A stretch of DNA of 64,000 nt from Periplaneta americana (Eukaryota; Arthropoda; Insecta; Blattodea; Blattidae): contig NC_091119.1 of the NCBI RefSeq assembly GCF_040183065.1, forward strand, positions 206,667,298 to 206,731,297, read 5' to 3'. How positions within the stretch are numbered: the first letter of the stretch is position 1; every line of letters starts with the position of its first letter. This document shows, piece after piece, positions 1 through 11,640 of the stretch. Both the position numbers and the translations under genes were made by a program. The notes under the pieces are model-generated. The model did not search any database. It worked only from the letters and a program-made list of their open reading frames with translations, and was not told where the DNA came from.

Positions 1-372
1 CAAGCCATGAAATGTTTCATGTAAAACAATTTTTATCTCGGAAAAGAAGCAAAAACGAGCAAAATTGTATTAAACTTTTTTGTTCAAAATATCTCAAAGA
101 ACAACTCCTTGAAAAACACTCTTTAAAAGGTTTTATACAAAACAATTTTTATTTCGGAAGGGAAGCAAAAACGAGCAAAATTTCATTAAACTTTTTGTTC
201 GAAATATCTCAAAGGACAACCCCCTGAAGAACACGCTTTGAAATGTTTTATGTTAAACAATGTTTATCTCGGAAAAAGAGCAAAAACGAGCAAAATTGTA
301 TTAAACGTTTTTGTTTCAAATATCTCACAGAATAACCCCCTGAAATTAATGACATTTACTATTTATTCTGTA
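1..372 (-). repeat. Right end of a foldback element with three internal subrepeats
   Basis: Three tandem units of about 116 bases start near 9, 125 and 240, each with the core ATCTCGGAAAAGAAGC and AAAACGAGCAAAATT. The outer end reads CCTGAAATTAATGACATTTA and finishes near TCTGTATA. This is the same terminal sequence as in the complete foldback at 44166-44720. Copy B equivalent is 50356-50616. Confidence 0.7.
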
Positions 373-1014
373 TATGTGTCACGGCGGCCCTTGATATTCC
401 TACATTTGGTACCCCCTTCATCATTATCCTTCTTCTTTTTATCTCTATCATTATCTGTACATCTTAATAAATACTTAGTTTAGTAATAAAACTTAATACA
501 AGATATACCCCCTGTCATTGCTTTCACCGTACCTGAACTTTTATAGTCCCTTCCTTATCATCTGTATTACTATATGTTCATACTTACGTCTTTATTATCT
601 ATCCTTATTTACTATCATCCCGCAAGAGTTCTTCCACTATTACAGACACTTCAAAAGAATCTCTATACCTTATTTTTTTTTTAATTCCTCTATCCCTCTC
701 GGTTCATCACAACTACATTCTCTTAATACTTCTCTTACACAACTTTTCCAGTCTACCTATTACTTTTCTTTTATTCTTATTCTTCTAAGTTCTCCTTCGT
801 TCAATCTAAATATCCATCGTTTCTCCTCCTCTTTTACTTTAACATCACTATATTAGAATATTCGATTTGATACCCAGTTTCCCCTCAGTTCCTGTCATTG
901 TTTAATACATTTCCACAAGCTATGTTCATTTCTGCCTCTTAGATATAGTCACACTGTCCTATCCTACAACACACTTCTTCAATCTCCATTAAGCTTTTCT
1001 TTATCTCTTCAAAT
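373..1014. other. Intronic sequence of OBP-A, pyrimidine-rich, no gene seen
   Basis: T/C-rich sequence with short spurious open frames. Conserved in copy B (about 50617-51233), but with frame-breaking differences, so I do not call a gene. Confidence 0.5.
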
Positions 1015-1016
1015 GT

Positions 1017-1822
1017 ACAGGGTGTCCACATGAAACCTTTACAACTTCAAGTGTAAGTAAAAAAATTATTGAGACACGATATCTGAATGCGGTTTTATGG
1101 GAATTTTGTTGCATTGTTGAAATTCTTTCTTTTTTTTTTTTTGTTTCAAATGTGAATTTTTGTGAAATCTGACATTGAAGGAGATGTGGATACCTCAGCA
1201 GATGGCACAATGTGTATCCTGGTTTATCGACACACGATCAGTAAGCCCTGGTAAGTCCATTCTCTGTGCCACCAGGGAATTGAACTTGGCACGTTCGACT
1301 ATCCACAAAGCCCTTTACAAGAATCTGAGGCTGTTTGCGAACAAAGTTCAGGTAGAGAAAGCTCTTCAGCCTGATGATCGTGCACGCCGCACAGCATTTG
1401 CTGTCGACATGCTGGCTAGAATTGATGCCGAGGAAGGCTTTCTTGCACGTGTTCAATGTCCTCCACACTTGTGCTTTTCCGCCCACTACCTTTCTGTCTC
1501 AGCACACTCCCACTCTCTATAAATTTTCGATGTCACCCCCCGAATTATTGGCCGTGATGGCGGTTCTTTTCCATATTGGGTCCGGACGTGAAGCTGACCC
1601 TGTGTTTCTGATCGTGCCTCGATAAACCAGGATACACATTGTGCCATGTCCACTGCCACATTTCAGATTTCACCAAAATTTACAATCCAATGCACTCATT
1701 TTAACAATCCAAAAAAATTCCCACAAACCTTTTGTCAGTTTCTGAAAACCACATTCAGGTATCGTGTCTCAATAATTTGTTAGTTACACGTGAAGTTGTA
1801 CGTGTTTCATGTGGACACCCGG
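1017..1822. mobile_element. Long-TIR DNA transposon derivative, Tc1/mariner-like
   Basis: Ends are CAGGGTGTCCACATGAAAC and its inverse ending GGACACCCGG, flanked by TA. The terminal inverted repeats are over 200 bases and even include the segment GGCACAATGTGTATCCTGG (about 1205) and its inverse (about 1632). The middle encodes a helix-turn-helix-like fragment at 1203-1480 (RSTIHKALYKNLRLFANKVQ, then LQPDDRARR) typical of an N-terminal transposase DNA-binding region; the catalytic part is absent. Copy B carries the same element at 51236-52076. Confidence 0.75.
1203..1480 (+). pseudogene. Transposase N-terminal fragment
   Basis: Reads a transposase-like DNA-binding segment: ELNLARSTIHKALYKNLRL followed by KALQPDDRARRTAFAVDML and [13 protein letters not shown]. 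This resembles the start of Tc1/mariner-type transposases in which the first catalytic Asp follows soon after; here the frame runs into the right inverted repeat instead. Non-functional by length. Confidence 0.65.
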
Positions 1823-2052
1823 TATATCATTACATATATTTTGCTGTACAATGTACAAAGCCATCTCTAATTGTGAAACTGATATAATGACAAACTTCTG
1901 TAATGTTATACAAATGTTTATTACATTCAATTCAATTAACTCATAAGTCTGAAGAGTGTTCCTCTAAGTGGTGATGAACTGTCACTGCATTTTATCATAT
2001 GAATATCATAAAACTAATTACTTTTCTAACAAAAATGAACACTTGATTATTA

Positions 2053-2786
2053 GAGATTTCACACCTTCCTGGTCCGCTAAACGGCTAACGCTATGTTGAC
2101 GTCAATAGTGACGTTTTTGGTGACGTACCGTATGTTACGTTCGTAAAACATTGAAAAGAATCGGAAGGGATCATTGCAAGTGTTCCTTTAACGTACGGCT
2201 TTATTATACGATATTTCCAGCGTCTTTAAATATTTATCATGTCGTAACTGCTATGATTGTCAATCAATCGCGGTGGATGTTATTTTATATAATTGATAGC
2301 TCAATCTCTAAGGAAAGTATACAACCAAATTCGAAATGAAAATATTTTTTGAAAAGTGAGAAAAAAATACTAACTGCGATGTGCTCGCTACTCAAAACCT
2401 TTACTAAATTCAGAGTTGCGGCGAGTTGAACAAAAGCGTCTTTGCTTGGCGGAGTACTCACGACTCAACCCTTTGTCGGTTGGAATTTCCACGAAAAATT
2501 CTTTCCTGAGCCTTCTTGTACTTCTGATAGAATAATGTATCCATCTTGAGCGGTTCTAAGTAGATGAACATCGTCCACAGTGGTAAATCTCAAACGACAT
2601 GCCATGTTTAAACACCGAATTAGCCCTGCGGTAAACTTCGTTCACGTCCACATTATCCACCTAGAGATAGCGAGTCTATTATTGAAACAACATGAAGTGA
2701 ATGGCTCTGATTCGCTCTTTCGTCAATGACGTCAACATGGCGTTAATCGCTTAGCGTAGGCCTATCAGTAGAGTGCAAAAACTCTC
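2053..2786. mobile_element. Foldback/MITE with CRE-like inverted ends
   Basis: The left end contains CCGCTAAACGGCTAACGC and TGTTGACGTCAATAGTGACG; the right end is the imperfect inverse, CGTCAATGACGTCAACATGG then GCGTTAATCGCTTAGCG and GAGTGCAAAAACTCTC. No coding capacity seen. It lies about 50 bases before an OBP-A exon. Copy B element is 52312-53136. Confidence 0.65.
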
Positions 2787-2839
2787 CATTGTTCGATAAT
2801 AGCAGTTAATTTCAGTAATATTTATGTCAGTAAAAACAG

Positions 2840-2913
2840 GTATCGAGCAGAATACCTTGTGCAACAGAGCAGCCAGTGACTACGTAGAATGCGTGTACCA
2901 CTTCGCTGACATG
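2840..2913 (+). CDS. OBP-A exon (equivalent to exon 7), upstream paralogue, partial gene
   Basis: Same 74-nt length, phase, acceptor (AAAACAG) and donor (GTAAGT) as OBP-B exon 7. With an incoming G it reads [18 protein letters not shown] then VYHFADM. Both cysteines and the X9 spacing are kept. It differs from OBP-B at 10 bases, changing seven residues with one silent change. The first six exons of this gene must lie before position 1, since OBP-B has about 25 kb between exon 1 and this exon. Confidence 0.83.
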
Positions 2914-3118
2914 GTAAGTAAACACCATTGAAATATCGAGACATTATGTATTTGTTCATTTTATTGTGTGGATAAGTGATAATACTCACGGTGGTGTTTG
3001 TCAACTCAAAATTGTATGTAAGACATAAGGAACCTTGACCAATAATCTCCATCTCTCTATACATTTCTACAATTAGTAAATTGAGGATATTTCCTAAATT
3101 GCCTATTTGTTTCCGTAA

Positions 3119-3795
3119 GTGCTAAACATGCACGGATTACATCAGCTGCTTGTTTATGCGGATGACGTGAATATGTTAGGAGAAAATCCACAAACGATTA
3201 GGGAAAACACAGAAATTTTACTTAAAACAAGTAAAGAGATAGGTTTGGAAGTAAATCCCGAAAAAGAACCAAACTATAAGTTTATGTCTCCTAACCAGAA
3301 TATAGTCATATAAAACTTGGAAATTTATCCTTTGAAAAGGTGGAATAATTCAAATAACTTGGAACAAATATAAATGACACTCTAGAGGAAATTAAACGCC
3401 GAATAAATATGGCAAACTCCTGTTATTATTCGGTTCAGAAGCTTCTATCATCCAGTCTACTCTCAAAGAAACTTAACGCTAGAATTTATAAAACAGTTAT
3501 ATTACCGGTTGTTCTGTATGGTTGTGAAACTTAGACTTTCAGTTTGAGAGAGGAACATAGGTTAAGGGTGTTTGAGAATAAGGTACTTCAGAAAATATTT
3601 GGGACTAATAGGGATGAGGTTACAGGAGAATGGAGAAAGTTACACAACGCAGAACTGCACGCATTGTATTCTTCACCTAATATAACATTAAACATTAAAT
3701 GCAGATGTTTGACATGGGCATGTAGCACGTAAGCGTGAATCTAGAAATGCATGTAGAGTATTAGTTGGGAAAACTGAGAGGAAAAGATCTTGTAA
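3119..3795 (+). pseudogene. RTE-like LINE reverse transcriptase fragment, family 1
   Basis: Contains the catalytic YADD box ([13 protein letters not shown], about 3145-3183), then [17 protein letters not shown] and, after frameshifts and a stop, [15 protein letters not shown] and [20 protein letters not shown]. This is the 3' part of the commonest LINE in the window. Several frame breaks make it non-functional. Also present in copy B at 53485-54145. Confidence 0.8.
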
Positions 3796-3820
3796 TGATG
3801 ATGATGATGATGATGATGAC

Positions 3821-3861
<41 letters not shown>
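3796..3861. repeat. (GAT)n/(AAT)n microsatellite
   Basis: GATGATGATGATG grading into AATAATAATAAT, directly after the LINE fragment. Confidence 0.95.
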
Positions 3862-3865
<4 letters not shown>

Positions 3866-4744
3866 AAAGTTCACTTTTCTGTTAGCAAGTTCACATTTTT
3901 ACAACACACTTCGTATACACGTTAACCATGTAGAAGCATCTTAAGCAGAGTTTTGAAAATTGATCTTCGTAGCTTTCGGTGTAAAAGTTTCGAGTGAGCC
4001 ACAGAAAACAATAAGAATAACAATAATAAACAGGGTGATTCAGAGGGAGTAGTAATTATTGCAGGAAGTGTTCGTAACAACTATTCTCAGCAAAAGAGTT
4101 CATACAGCTGCAGTACACACTTTCTACATTTTATCTCTAAAGATATTGTAAATCTGTTATATAAACAACTTCCCTTTGTTAACTGATACTGTGCTCTTAA
4201 TTTACCTTAATTATTAAATAATCATTAACTAAAGTAAAATTAACACATAAATTTACCAAATCTTAAGTAAAACAAGTTCATATAAACCTGTGCATGAATT
4301 ATCAACGGCTGTGGAAGTGACTACAACGCTCGGAAATCTCTGAAAATTGTTCACAAAATGTACATAATATTTCCTTCATAATTGAGACTTTCTCTGGAAC
4401 AAGAACATAACTACAAAATCTTGAATTTGATTTATAGATCATCAAACATTTCAGATGTGGTATAACAGCATTGTAAATTCAAATGCTTCTAGAGGGGGCC
4501 GTGTTTGTTAGAGGTACATAGTATTTTTTTCAGGAGGGAAATTTTTATTAAGATTCAATATATGTTGGAAACTTAAAAAGTAATCTAATGTACATTAAGT
4601 TGTTATTCCAGTGAATGTCTTCATTTCAACAAGTCAAGTAACCTATCCTTATTTTCTGTTAGTTCATTTAATTTCGTTTATATGTAACTTAGAAGCAGAT
4701 AATATTCCACATAAAATAATCAAATGTATTTTAATTTCTTGCAG
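3862..4744. other. OBP-A intron, no further element recognised
   Basis: AT-rich intron sequence closely matched by 55013-55936 in copy B. No coding signal. Confidence 0.5.
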
Positions 4745-4772
4745 TACTGCCCGGCAGAGAAACAGGTCAAAG
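4745..4772 (+). CDS. OBP-A exon (equivalent to exon 8), Cys-Pro microexon
   Basis: Acceptor TTTCTTGCAG and donor GTAAGA. Encodes YCPAEKQVK plus one base. All 28 bases match OBP-B exon 8, and the flanking intron is also closely similar. Carries the C-P motif typical of Plus-C OBPs. Confidence 0.83.
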
Positions 4773-5845
4773 GTAAGAAATAAAATTCAGCGTATTTATA
4801 TGCGTGCAAAACTGTAGTTACTGCATTTTAAATATCCGCATAACACACAGTGAACGATTACAAAGCAATATAATTTCTGAAGGAAAAATAAGTAGCAATA
4901 TAAACACAAATGTACAATTTTTGTAAATTTCAGTAATACTGTTACAAGCACCAAATCTTGCAGAACCTCAGGTAAAGTTTATATTCTGCTGTATAAATAT
5001 CTCAGTTGACGACATTCCTAAAACCTCAAATCTCAGTGATATTGAAATCATTAAAGTCCTTGCTGAATTCTAGAGGTTTCTATTAAAAGTTATCACAATA
5101 TTAGAAAGCGAGAGTCGCTATCAACTTTCGTCAATCAATTTGTCTCTTTTTGTAGGTAAATTATTTCTTCTATCTGTTATAAAATGACTGCAAGTCATAA
5201 AACAATATTTTCTCAAAGAAAGCAAACTTGATAATGATATAAAAAGGCACTGGAAACAAAGCAAATTTACTTATTAATGGTGACAATTTGATTTAATTAT
5301 GACAAAAATAAATGTAATTTATCTTCCGAACATCTTGTACACTTCTAATCTTTGTACGTTTCTTTCCTAGGGTCTGAAGAAATTACGATTCAGTTCGTAA
5401 ACCTGAGAATAAAAGGTTCATGAGCTGTTCGCTAGGAAAGTGTTCACAATCGCAGAACTAAGATTTCTAAATAATAACAGCTGATAACTGAAGATGAAAC
5501 TGCATTAATTCTTAATTTAGTGCTATACTGTGAAGAAAGTCGTTATTCCATCATACATGTCCAAAGCTCTCTATTGTGTGGTTTACAAGTTAGCTAGTTG
5601 CTAGTCACTACCATGTAGTGTAGACTTGAGCTCTGGGACACGGCCTAAGTAGAAGACGTGATGTGGATAAACTTGTTTTGGTACGGTACTCCTATCGAAA
5701 CTGGTTCTACACCGTGATTAAGGAAATTTATTGTTATTACTAATTTCAATTTAAAAATATATGAATATAATATCTAGTCTTTTGTGATTACAAATTATTT
5801 ATAATAAAGGAACGTTCCCAAATTACCACGTTTAACGTCGCACAT
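4773..5845. other. OBP-A intron between the last two exons, 5' part
   Basis: Shared with copy B (55965-57715), which has extra insertions at 56515-56872 and 57018-57393. Nothing coding recognised. Confidence 0.5.
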
Positions 5846-6463
5846 ATATATGTATTTATTTACACTGTAAGTGGGCAAGCACCCGGTGGCAGTGGTATAC
5901 ACAATATAAACAATAAACAATAAAATTTACAATACACAATACAATTTTATACACAATACAATAAGAATACGCAATACAATTTTACACAATAATTACAATT
6001 AATAATAAAACATAAATAAAATACCTAATTTTACAATACAGCCTACATAATTATGTATAGGCCCTACATAAGTTTCAATAGTCTTTCACTTTACTCTCAT
6101 CTCACTCACTGTAGTGGCACTATGATGCATTTAACTGACACTCTATAACACATTTCACTGACACTATAGAACACATTTCACTGACACTATAAATTATCAC
6201 TGATCGGAACTGTTCACTGCACTCTAAAACCATAACTTCACTGACTCACCTCGCTTCACTGATACAACAGTTCAAATAAGTCAAATAATTACATCCTTAT
6301 GCATACTTATAAACAGAACTACATTTAAACTAAACATTTCTAGTCTAAGACCCTTTTACACGGTATTCATAAATAATTTACAATTCAAACCAAGGGAGTA
6401 ACTCGTCAGGCTAAATAAATACATGTCACCTTAAAAAATTAAATGTTTTATGTCAACTTAATT

Positions 6464-8035
6464 TTAATTTGCACTATATACACAACTTTTTAATTTATTC
6501 TTGAATCTCCTTAAGGAAGGACAGCCCTCAAAGACCGCTACAGGTAGGTCATTCCAATCATTTATAGTTCTATTTAAAAATGAGAATTTACCTACATCCG
6601 TTTTCAGTTTCCTACATTTGATTTTAAAATCATGATCGTTCCTACCATAGTACGTTGGCTTTTCGAACCGAGCCGTTATGTCTACCCATTCTTTCTGACC
6701 TAGATGTGCTCTATACAATGATATTATTCTAGTTTTCCTACATCTGTTTTCCAAAGTTTCCCCATTTAAGTTCTTTTATCGTATCGTTTCCATCTTCTCT
6801 TTCACCTTTAACAAATTTAGCTGCCCTATACTGTATTCTTTCTAAGAAATTTATCTGATATATTCTATAGGGATCCCAACATGTAGTTCCGTATTCCATT
6901 AACGGTCGCACTAACGTTAGATATACTATTTCCCTCGATTTGGGACTAGCCTTTCTCAAGATTCTCATAATAAAGTGAAGTGCCCTCCATGCTTTACCCG
7001 TAACATTATCAACATGCTCTCCCCAAGAAAGTTTGGAGTTTAAATACACTCTTAGGTATTTACAACATTGTTCTTGCGGAATTACAACACCACTGAATTC
7101 GTAATTAAGACTAGTTTCCTCTCGGGTTTTACAAAATGTTATAGATTTACTTTTAGAACCATTTATTTTCATCCTATGCATTAACGCCCAGTTATAAATT
7201 TTATTCAAGTCTGTTTGAATAGCATCTACATCTGAATTATTTCTAATCTTTCTATAGATAATGTAGTCGTCTGCAAAAAGCTCACATTTGATGTAATATT
7301 CTGGCATAGGTCATTTACGTATATTATAAAGAGTAATGGACCCAGAACGCTGCCCTGTGGCACCCCTGAACTTACATTTCCAATTTCCGATATTGCATGA
7401 CCTACTCTAACTCTCTGGGTTCTATCTTTTAAGAATTCTTGGATCCATAGCACCACTCTTTTATCTATTCCTAGCCTACTTAACTTATCTATTAATATGT
7501 CATGTGGCACCAAATCAAATGCTTTCGAAAAATCAATCACAACTGCGTCGATTCTTCCGCCTCTATCTACCTCTTCAGCTAGATCCTGAACCAGCGACGT
7601 AATTTGACTATCACATGAGAAACCTTCCCTAAAACCATGCTAGCGGTTGTAAAACCAGTCTTTCGCATTTAGAACATGACGAATATAATCCGATATCAAA
7701 TGCTCCATGACTTTACATACGACAGATGTAAGGCTAATCGGTCTGTAGTTTCCGACATCTAATTTATTTCCACCTTTATGTATGGGTACCACTATAGCTG
7801 ATTTCCAGTCACATGGAATAGCTGCATTGTTTATGGAAACATGAAATATACGCATTAAGTATGGAATTATGGCCTCGGAACCTAATTTAAGAATCTCTGT
7901 AGCAATACTATCTGGTCCTAGAGACTTCCGATTTTTTAATTTCGTTATTCTCACTCTAACCCCTTTGGAAGTTATTTTGAAAGTCGAATTTGGTTCACAT
8001 TCATGGTCTGTGACACAACCACTCCTATCAGCGGG

Positions 8036-8092
<57 letters not shown>

Positions 8093-8690
8093 GAAAACCG
8101 AAATGAAATAGGAATTTAATAAGTCGGCCTTTTCTTTGTCATCAGTTATACTTTCTCCGTTCTGATTTCGTAAAAGCACTACTCCTTCGTTTTTTCCTTT
8201 TCTCCTGCGTACATAATTATAAAACTGTCTCCAATTGTTACTTTCATCTTCTTTTAAAATAGTTTTTAGAAAATTTTCCTGAGCTAACCTTTTTTCACAC
8301 TCAAGTTTCTTAATTAATTCGACATATTTTTCCCAATGCTCATGGCTTCGTTTACGTTTGCTAAATGCGCGCCTTGTCTTTTTCTTTAAGTAGCGAATAT
8401 AATTAGTGTAATATTCTGGGTCCGGATTTTTCTTAATTATTTTAGAAGGTACACATTTTACTAATGCCTCGAAAATTATACTCTTAAATTTATGCCACAC
8501 ATTTTCCACATTTCCTTCAGTCCTTAGAAAGTCATCATGATTTTGTCGTAGAAACGTTTGTAATTCATGGCCATCGGTTTTGTTGAAGTTCCAGACAGAC
8601 ACTGGACTTGGCCTCGGATTTACTGTGTTTTCCCAGACGATTTCTAATAAGACGGTATTGTGATCACTTATTTTATGAAGACTTTCAGAG
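6464..8690 (-). pseudogene. LINE endonuclease/reverse transcriptase ORF, broken
   Basis: Read from 8690 down to 6464: endonuclease end (ISDHNTVLLE), linker, then RT motifs [50 protein letters not shown] and the catalytic FADD box ([12 protein letters not shown]), ending with TINDWNDLPVAVFEG. Breaks: a stop near 7640, a frameshift near 7260-7300 just before FADD, and another near 6740-6760. A run of about 20 Asn from an in-frame ATT/AAT repeat sits near 8037-8092. Inactive as it stands. Confidence 0.85.
8036..8092. repeat. (ATT)n microsatellite inside the LINE ORF
   Basis: About 19 ATT triplets. On the minus strand they are AAT and extend an Asn tract in the RT linker without breaking frame. 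Confidence 0.95.
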
Positions 8691-8712
8691 TTGACAAAGA
8701 GAGTTAATAATA

Positions 8713-9194
8713 GTTGAATATCAATAATAAATAGGCACTCGTACTGAACACAGAAAATAGTTATTAGTAAGAATCGTAAAGATTAAGACAAAGCTCTCAA
8801 AAAAAAATCTTAAAAGCTGCATTCAAGTAACCGTTTTGTGTCACTATTGAAACACTCGTGTTTGACACGACCCTCCGTAATTTTTATTTCTGACTTGCAG
8901 ACCAAATGTAAACATACTGCGTTCTAATTCTTCCATCACACTCGGTTACTCTTTGTGCATTACACAACATACAATAATAGTAGACACCGATCTAGTTAAC
9001 GTAAGACTTCTGTCACTATGGCAAAGTACGATGTGACGCATCTCACTTGTTACTCTTAAAAACAACCAGAAATTTCATCCAAACACTAATGGAAAGAATA
9101 TTTACGTCTTTATAAAAACTGTTTTTACCTTAAATTTGTATTGAAGGAACGCGTATTGGACACTTTTATTACTGCTAAATATTCTTTGTTCCAG
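8713..9194. other. OBP-A intron before the terminal exon
   Basis: Conserved with 57720-58185 and, from 9001 on, with 16207-16405. Nothing coding. The shared TTCTTTGTTCCAG acceptor marks its end. Confidence 0.5.
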
Positions 9195-9262
9195 ACCCAA
9201 TATGCGATTACCTGAGAATGACACTTCGGAAGAAATACAACGTGGAATACACTCGTTACTAA
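9195..9262 (+). CDS. OBP-A terminal exon (equivalent to exon 9)
   Basis: Acceptor TTCTTTGTTCCAG. Joined to the preceding exon it reads D-PICDYLRMTLRKKYNVEYTRY and stops at TAA (9260-9262). It keeps the last cysteine at P-X9-C and the RKKYN core. Compared with OBP-B it has Y/E, R/T, M/V and V/E replacements and five extra C-terminal residues. Confidence 0.83.
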
Positions 9263-9640
9263 GGTGCTATGATGTAATCTGCATGTGACAACATCCATGA
9301 CAAGAAATATTTAGCTCATTTATACTAAGGGAAAGGGTTTCTAATTATCTTGTAAACTGTCTGTCTGAACTTCAGTAATTTCTTAATTCTAACATAATAA
9401 CATTTCAAATTTTGTGATAATTTGTCACAAATGTTCTTAAAGTTTTACTTATGTACATATACTGTAAAATACACTAAACAAAATATCTTGATTAGGATAT
9501 TATAAATTGAATTTCATATAGGGTTTGCCAGATTTCCAACATGTAACTCCAGGAATACACGGGAAGGAGAGAGAAATCTGTGAACGCCATCTCTGACCAT
9601 ATACTAGCATCTTAAAGCACAGTAGGCCTAATGACAAAAT
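9263..9640 (+). other. OBP-A 3' UTR and downstream sequence
   Basis: Follows the TAA stop and is conserved in the two other terminal-exon blocks (58242 onward and 16462-16868). I see no canonical AATAAA signal close to the stop, so the polyadenylation site is not assigned. Confidence 0.4.
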
Positions 9641-9649
9641 AGCTTAGCT

Positions 9650-11640
9650 ATTAAAACAGTTATGTTACTCCCAAAGAAATTAAGAAAAGGACCATTTAGT
9701 ATTATATTAAAAAAAAATAAATTTCGTAATATATTATCTAATGTAATAAAGAGAGCGAAAGCTAATTATTTCTCTACCAAATTAGAAAAATATAGCAATA
9801 ATACTTAATTTTTGGCAAACTGTGCGAGAAACGGCAAATTTTGAAGTAAATGAAAAAGAATATTTTAATGAGATTATTTCTCGAAATGGTTTAATCTTAA
9901 GTGATAAAAAACATAATCTAACAGAATTTAATTCCTATTTTACACACATTGACTTGGATACTGTATCGTTTATAAAAAAAAAATGGCAATCTTCTTAGTA
10001 ATGTAATTTCAGTAAATTTTTGTATGTAGGCCTATCTTTACTTCGTATCACATGATGAAATAATCAATACAGCCAAAACTTTAAAAAATAATGTATTACC
10101 TGGTCCTGATAACACAAGTGCTAAAAACCTTAACGTGGTTATAAATTATATTGCCAAACCTCTAACTCATGTTTTTAATTTATCTTTTTCCAAATAAATT
10201 TAAAAATGCAAGTGTGAAACCCATTTTTAAAACAGGAGACAAAAAGAATATGAACAATTATAGACCAATATCATTACTTTCTGGATTTCAAAATTACTAG
10301 AAAATGTATTAAAGTTCGATTAATGAATTATCTTGATAAACATAATATATTAAGTGATACTGAATTTTGTTTTCGAAAAAAGTTTAGTACAGATAATGCA
10401 ATATATCAAGTTACTAAAAAAATTGTTAGAGAATTTGATCAAGGTAACAAATGTACTGGTATTTTCCTGGACATAAGAAAACCATTTTATACAGTGAAAC
10501 ATGACATCTTAATTGAGAAATTACACTTATTAGGGATCAAAGGTAATGCTTTAAACTTAATAAAAATCTCAATGACATAACTCAAATAACGAAAATTAAC
10601 AATCATTCAAGTGATCCTTCAATTATTAATATAGGTCTTCCCCAAAGCACAGTTCTTGGCCCTATTTTATTTTTAATATAATATATTAATGACTTATTAA
10701 AAATTGACTTACAACAATACAATGGTGTTCATTATTCTTATGCAGATGACACAGTTTTACTTTTTGGTGGAAAAACCTGTTATGATGCATATAATAATTC
10801 AAATAATGGACTTAAATTAATAAAAAATGGTTTGATATAAATTATCTTTCTATCAACGAAAATAAAACCCTAATTATTTCATTCTCATGATCTGAAAAAT
10901 GTAACAGACCTCCTACATCTATATTAAGTGTTAAATTACATAATTCTGATTGTTACCTTATGCAGTGTAAATGTCCGATTATTAAAGAGTCCTCTGAAGT
11001 TAAGTATTTAGGCATAATTTTCTACAGTCATTTAAAATTGGAACCAACACATTAATTACCTTTGTAATAAATTATGTGGAATATATTATTTTGTTTTATT
11101 GAGGAAATGCTTATCAATAAGTTTATTACGCACAATATAGTTAACTTTATTTCAATCGGTAATCATGTATGGAATTTTTATTACAGAAGAAAATAGTTAA
11201 ATGATGTTTTCATAAACCACATCAAAAATTGTTTATTGACTTTAATGTTCTTAAAATAAGACAAATTTATTATTATTGTATTAATAAAATCCATACATAA
11301 AAATCGAAATAATTTTGAATTGTATTCTCTATAGTTGTGAAACAAAGGGGTATGAATTCTTTAAGATTGTTTGAACCAAAATGCAACACTGTTACAGTAT
11401 TTAATCATAATAGTAATTTAGACCTAAGAATATATAAGAAATTTATATTTAAATATCCTAATCTTGCCAATTCTAACAGTTCTAGCATTAAATTTAAAAA
11501 GTTATGTATAGATTTTGTAATTAATGAAAAATTGTAAATTTAAATTTATATATTCTTATTGTATAGTTGACATAAGACAAAGTGTATTATACAGTATACT
11601 TCTTAATTTGAATTCAGGAATCCACCCCTGAGCACGAGTT
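9650..11640 (+). mobile_element. LINE family 2 (Jockey/CR1-like), degraded
   Basis: RT motifs in broken frames: MNYLDKHNILSD, FRKKFSTDNAIYQVTKKI, GIFLDIRKPFYTVKHDILI, VLGPILFLI-like and SYADDTVLLFGG (about 10738-10770), ending [19 protein letters not shown] to INEKL. Many stops and frameshifts. Present at the same place in copy B (58845-61200), so inserted before the duplication. Confidence 0.75.

Larger units (their letters stand above)
5846..8712 (-). mobile_element. 5'-truncated CR1/Jockey-type LINE, copy A only
   Basis: A 2.87 kb block absent from the equivalent site in copy B (57716). The 3' end, near 5846, includes GGGCAAGCACCCGGTGGCAG, and the same 3' end occurs alone at 50217-50355. 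The 5' end stops inside the endonuclease domain (LHKISDHNTVLLEIVWEN, near 8630-8690). Inserted on the minus strand into an intron of the plus-strand gene. Confidence 0.82.

Noticed and set aside
2151..2339. 62-residue open frame
   Set aside because: Lies within the CRE-containing foldback and is not kept in copy B.
7869..8111. Leu-rich 80-residue frame
   Set aside because: Antisense of the LINE ORF; Leu run comes from the ATT microsatellite.
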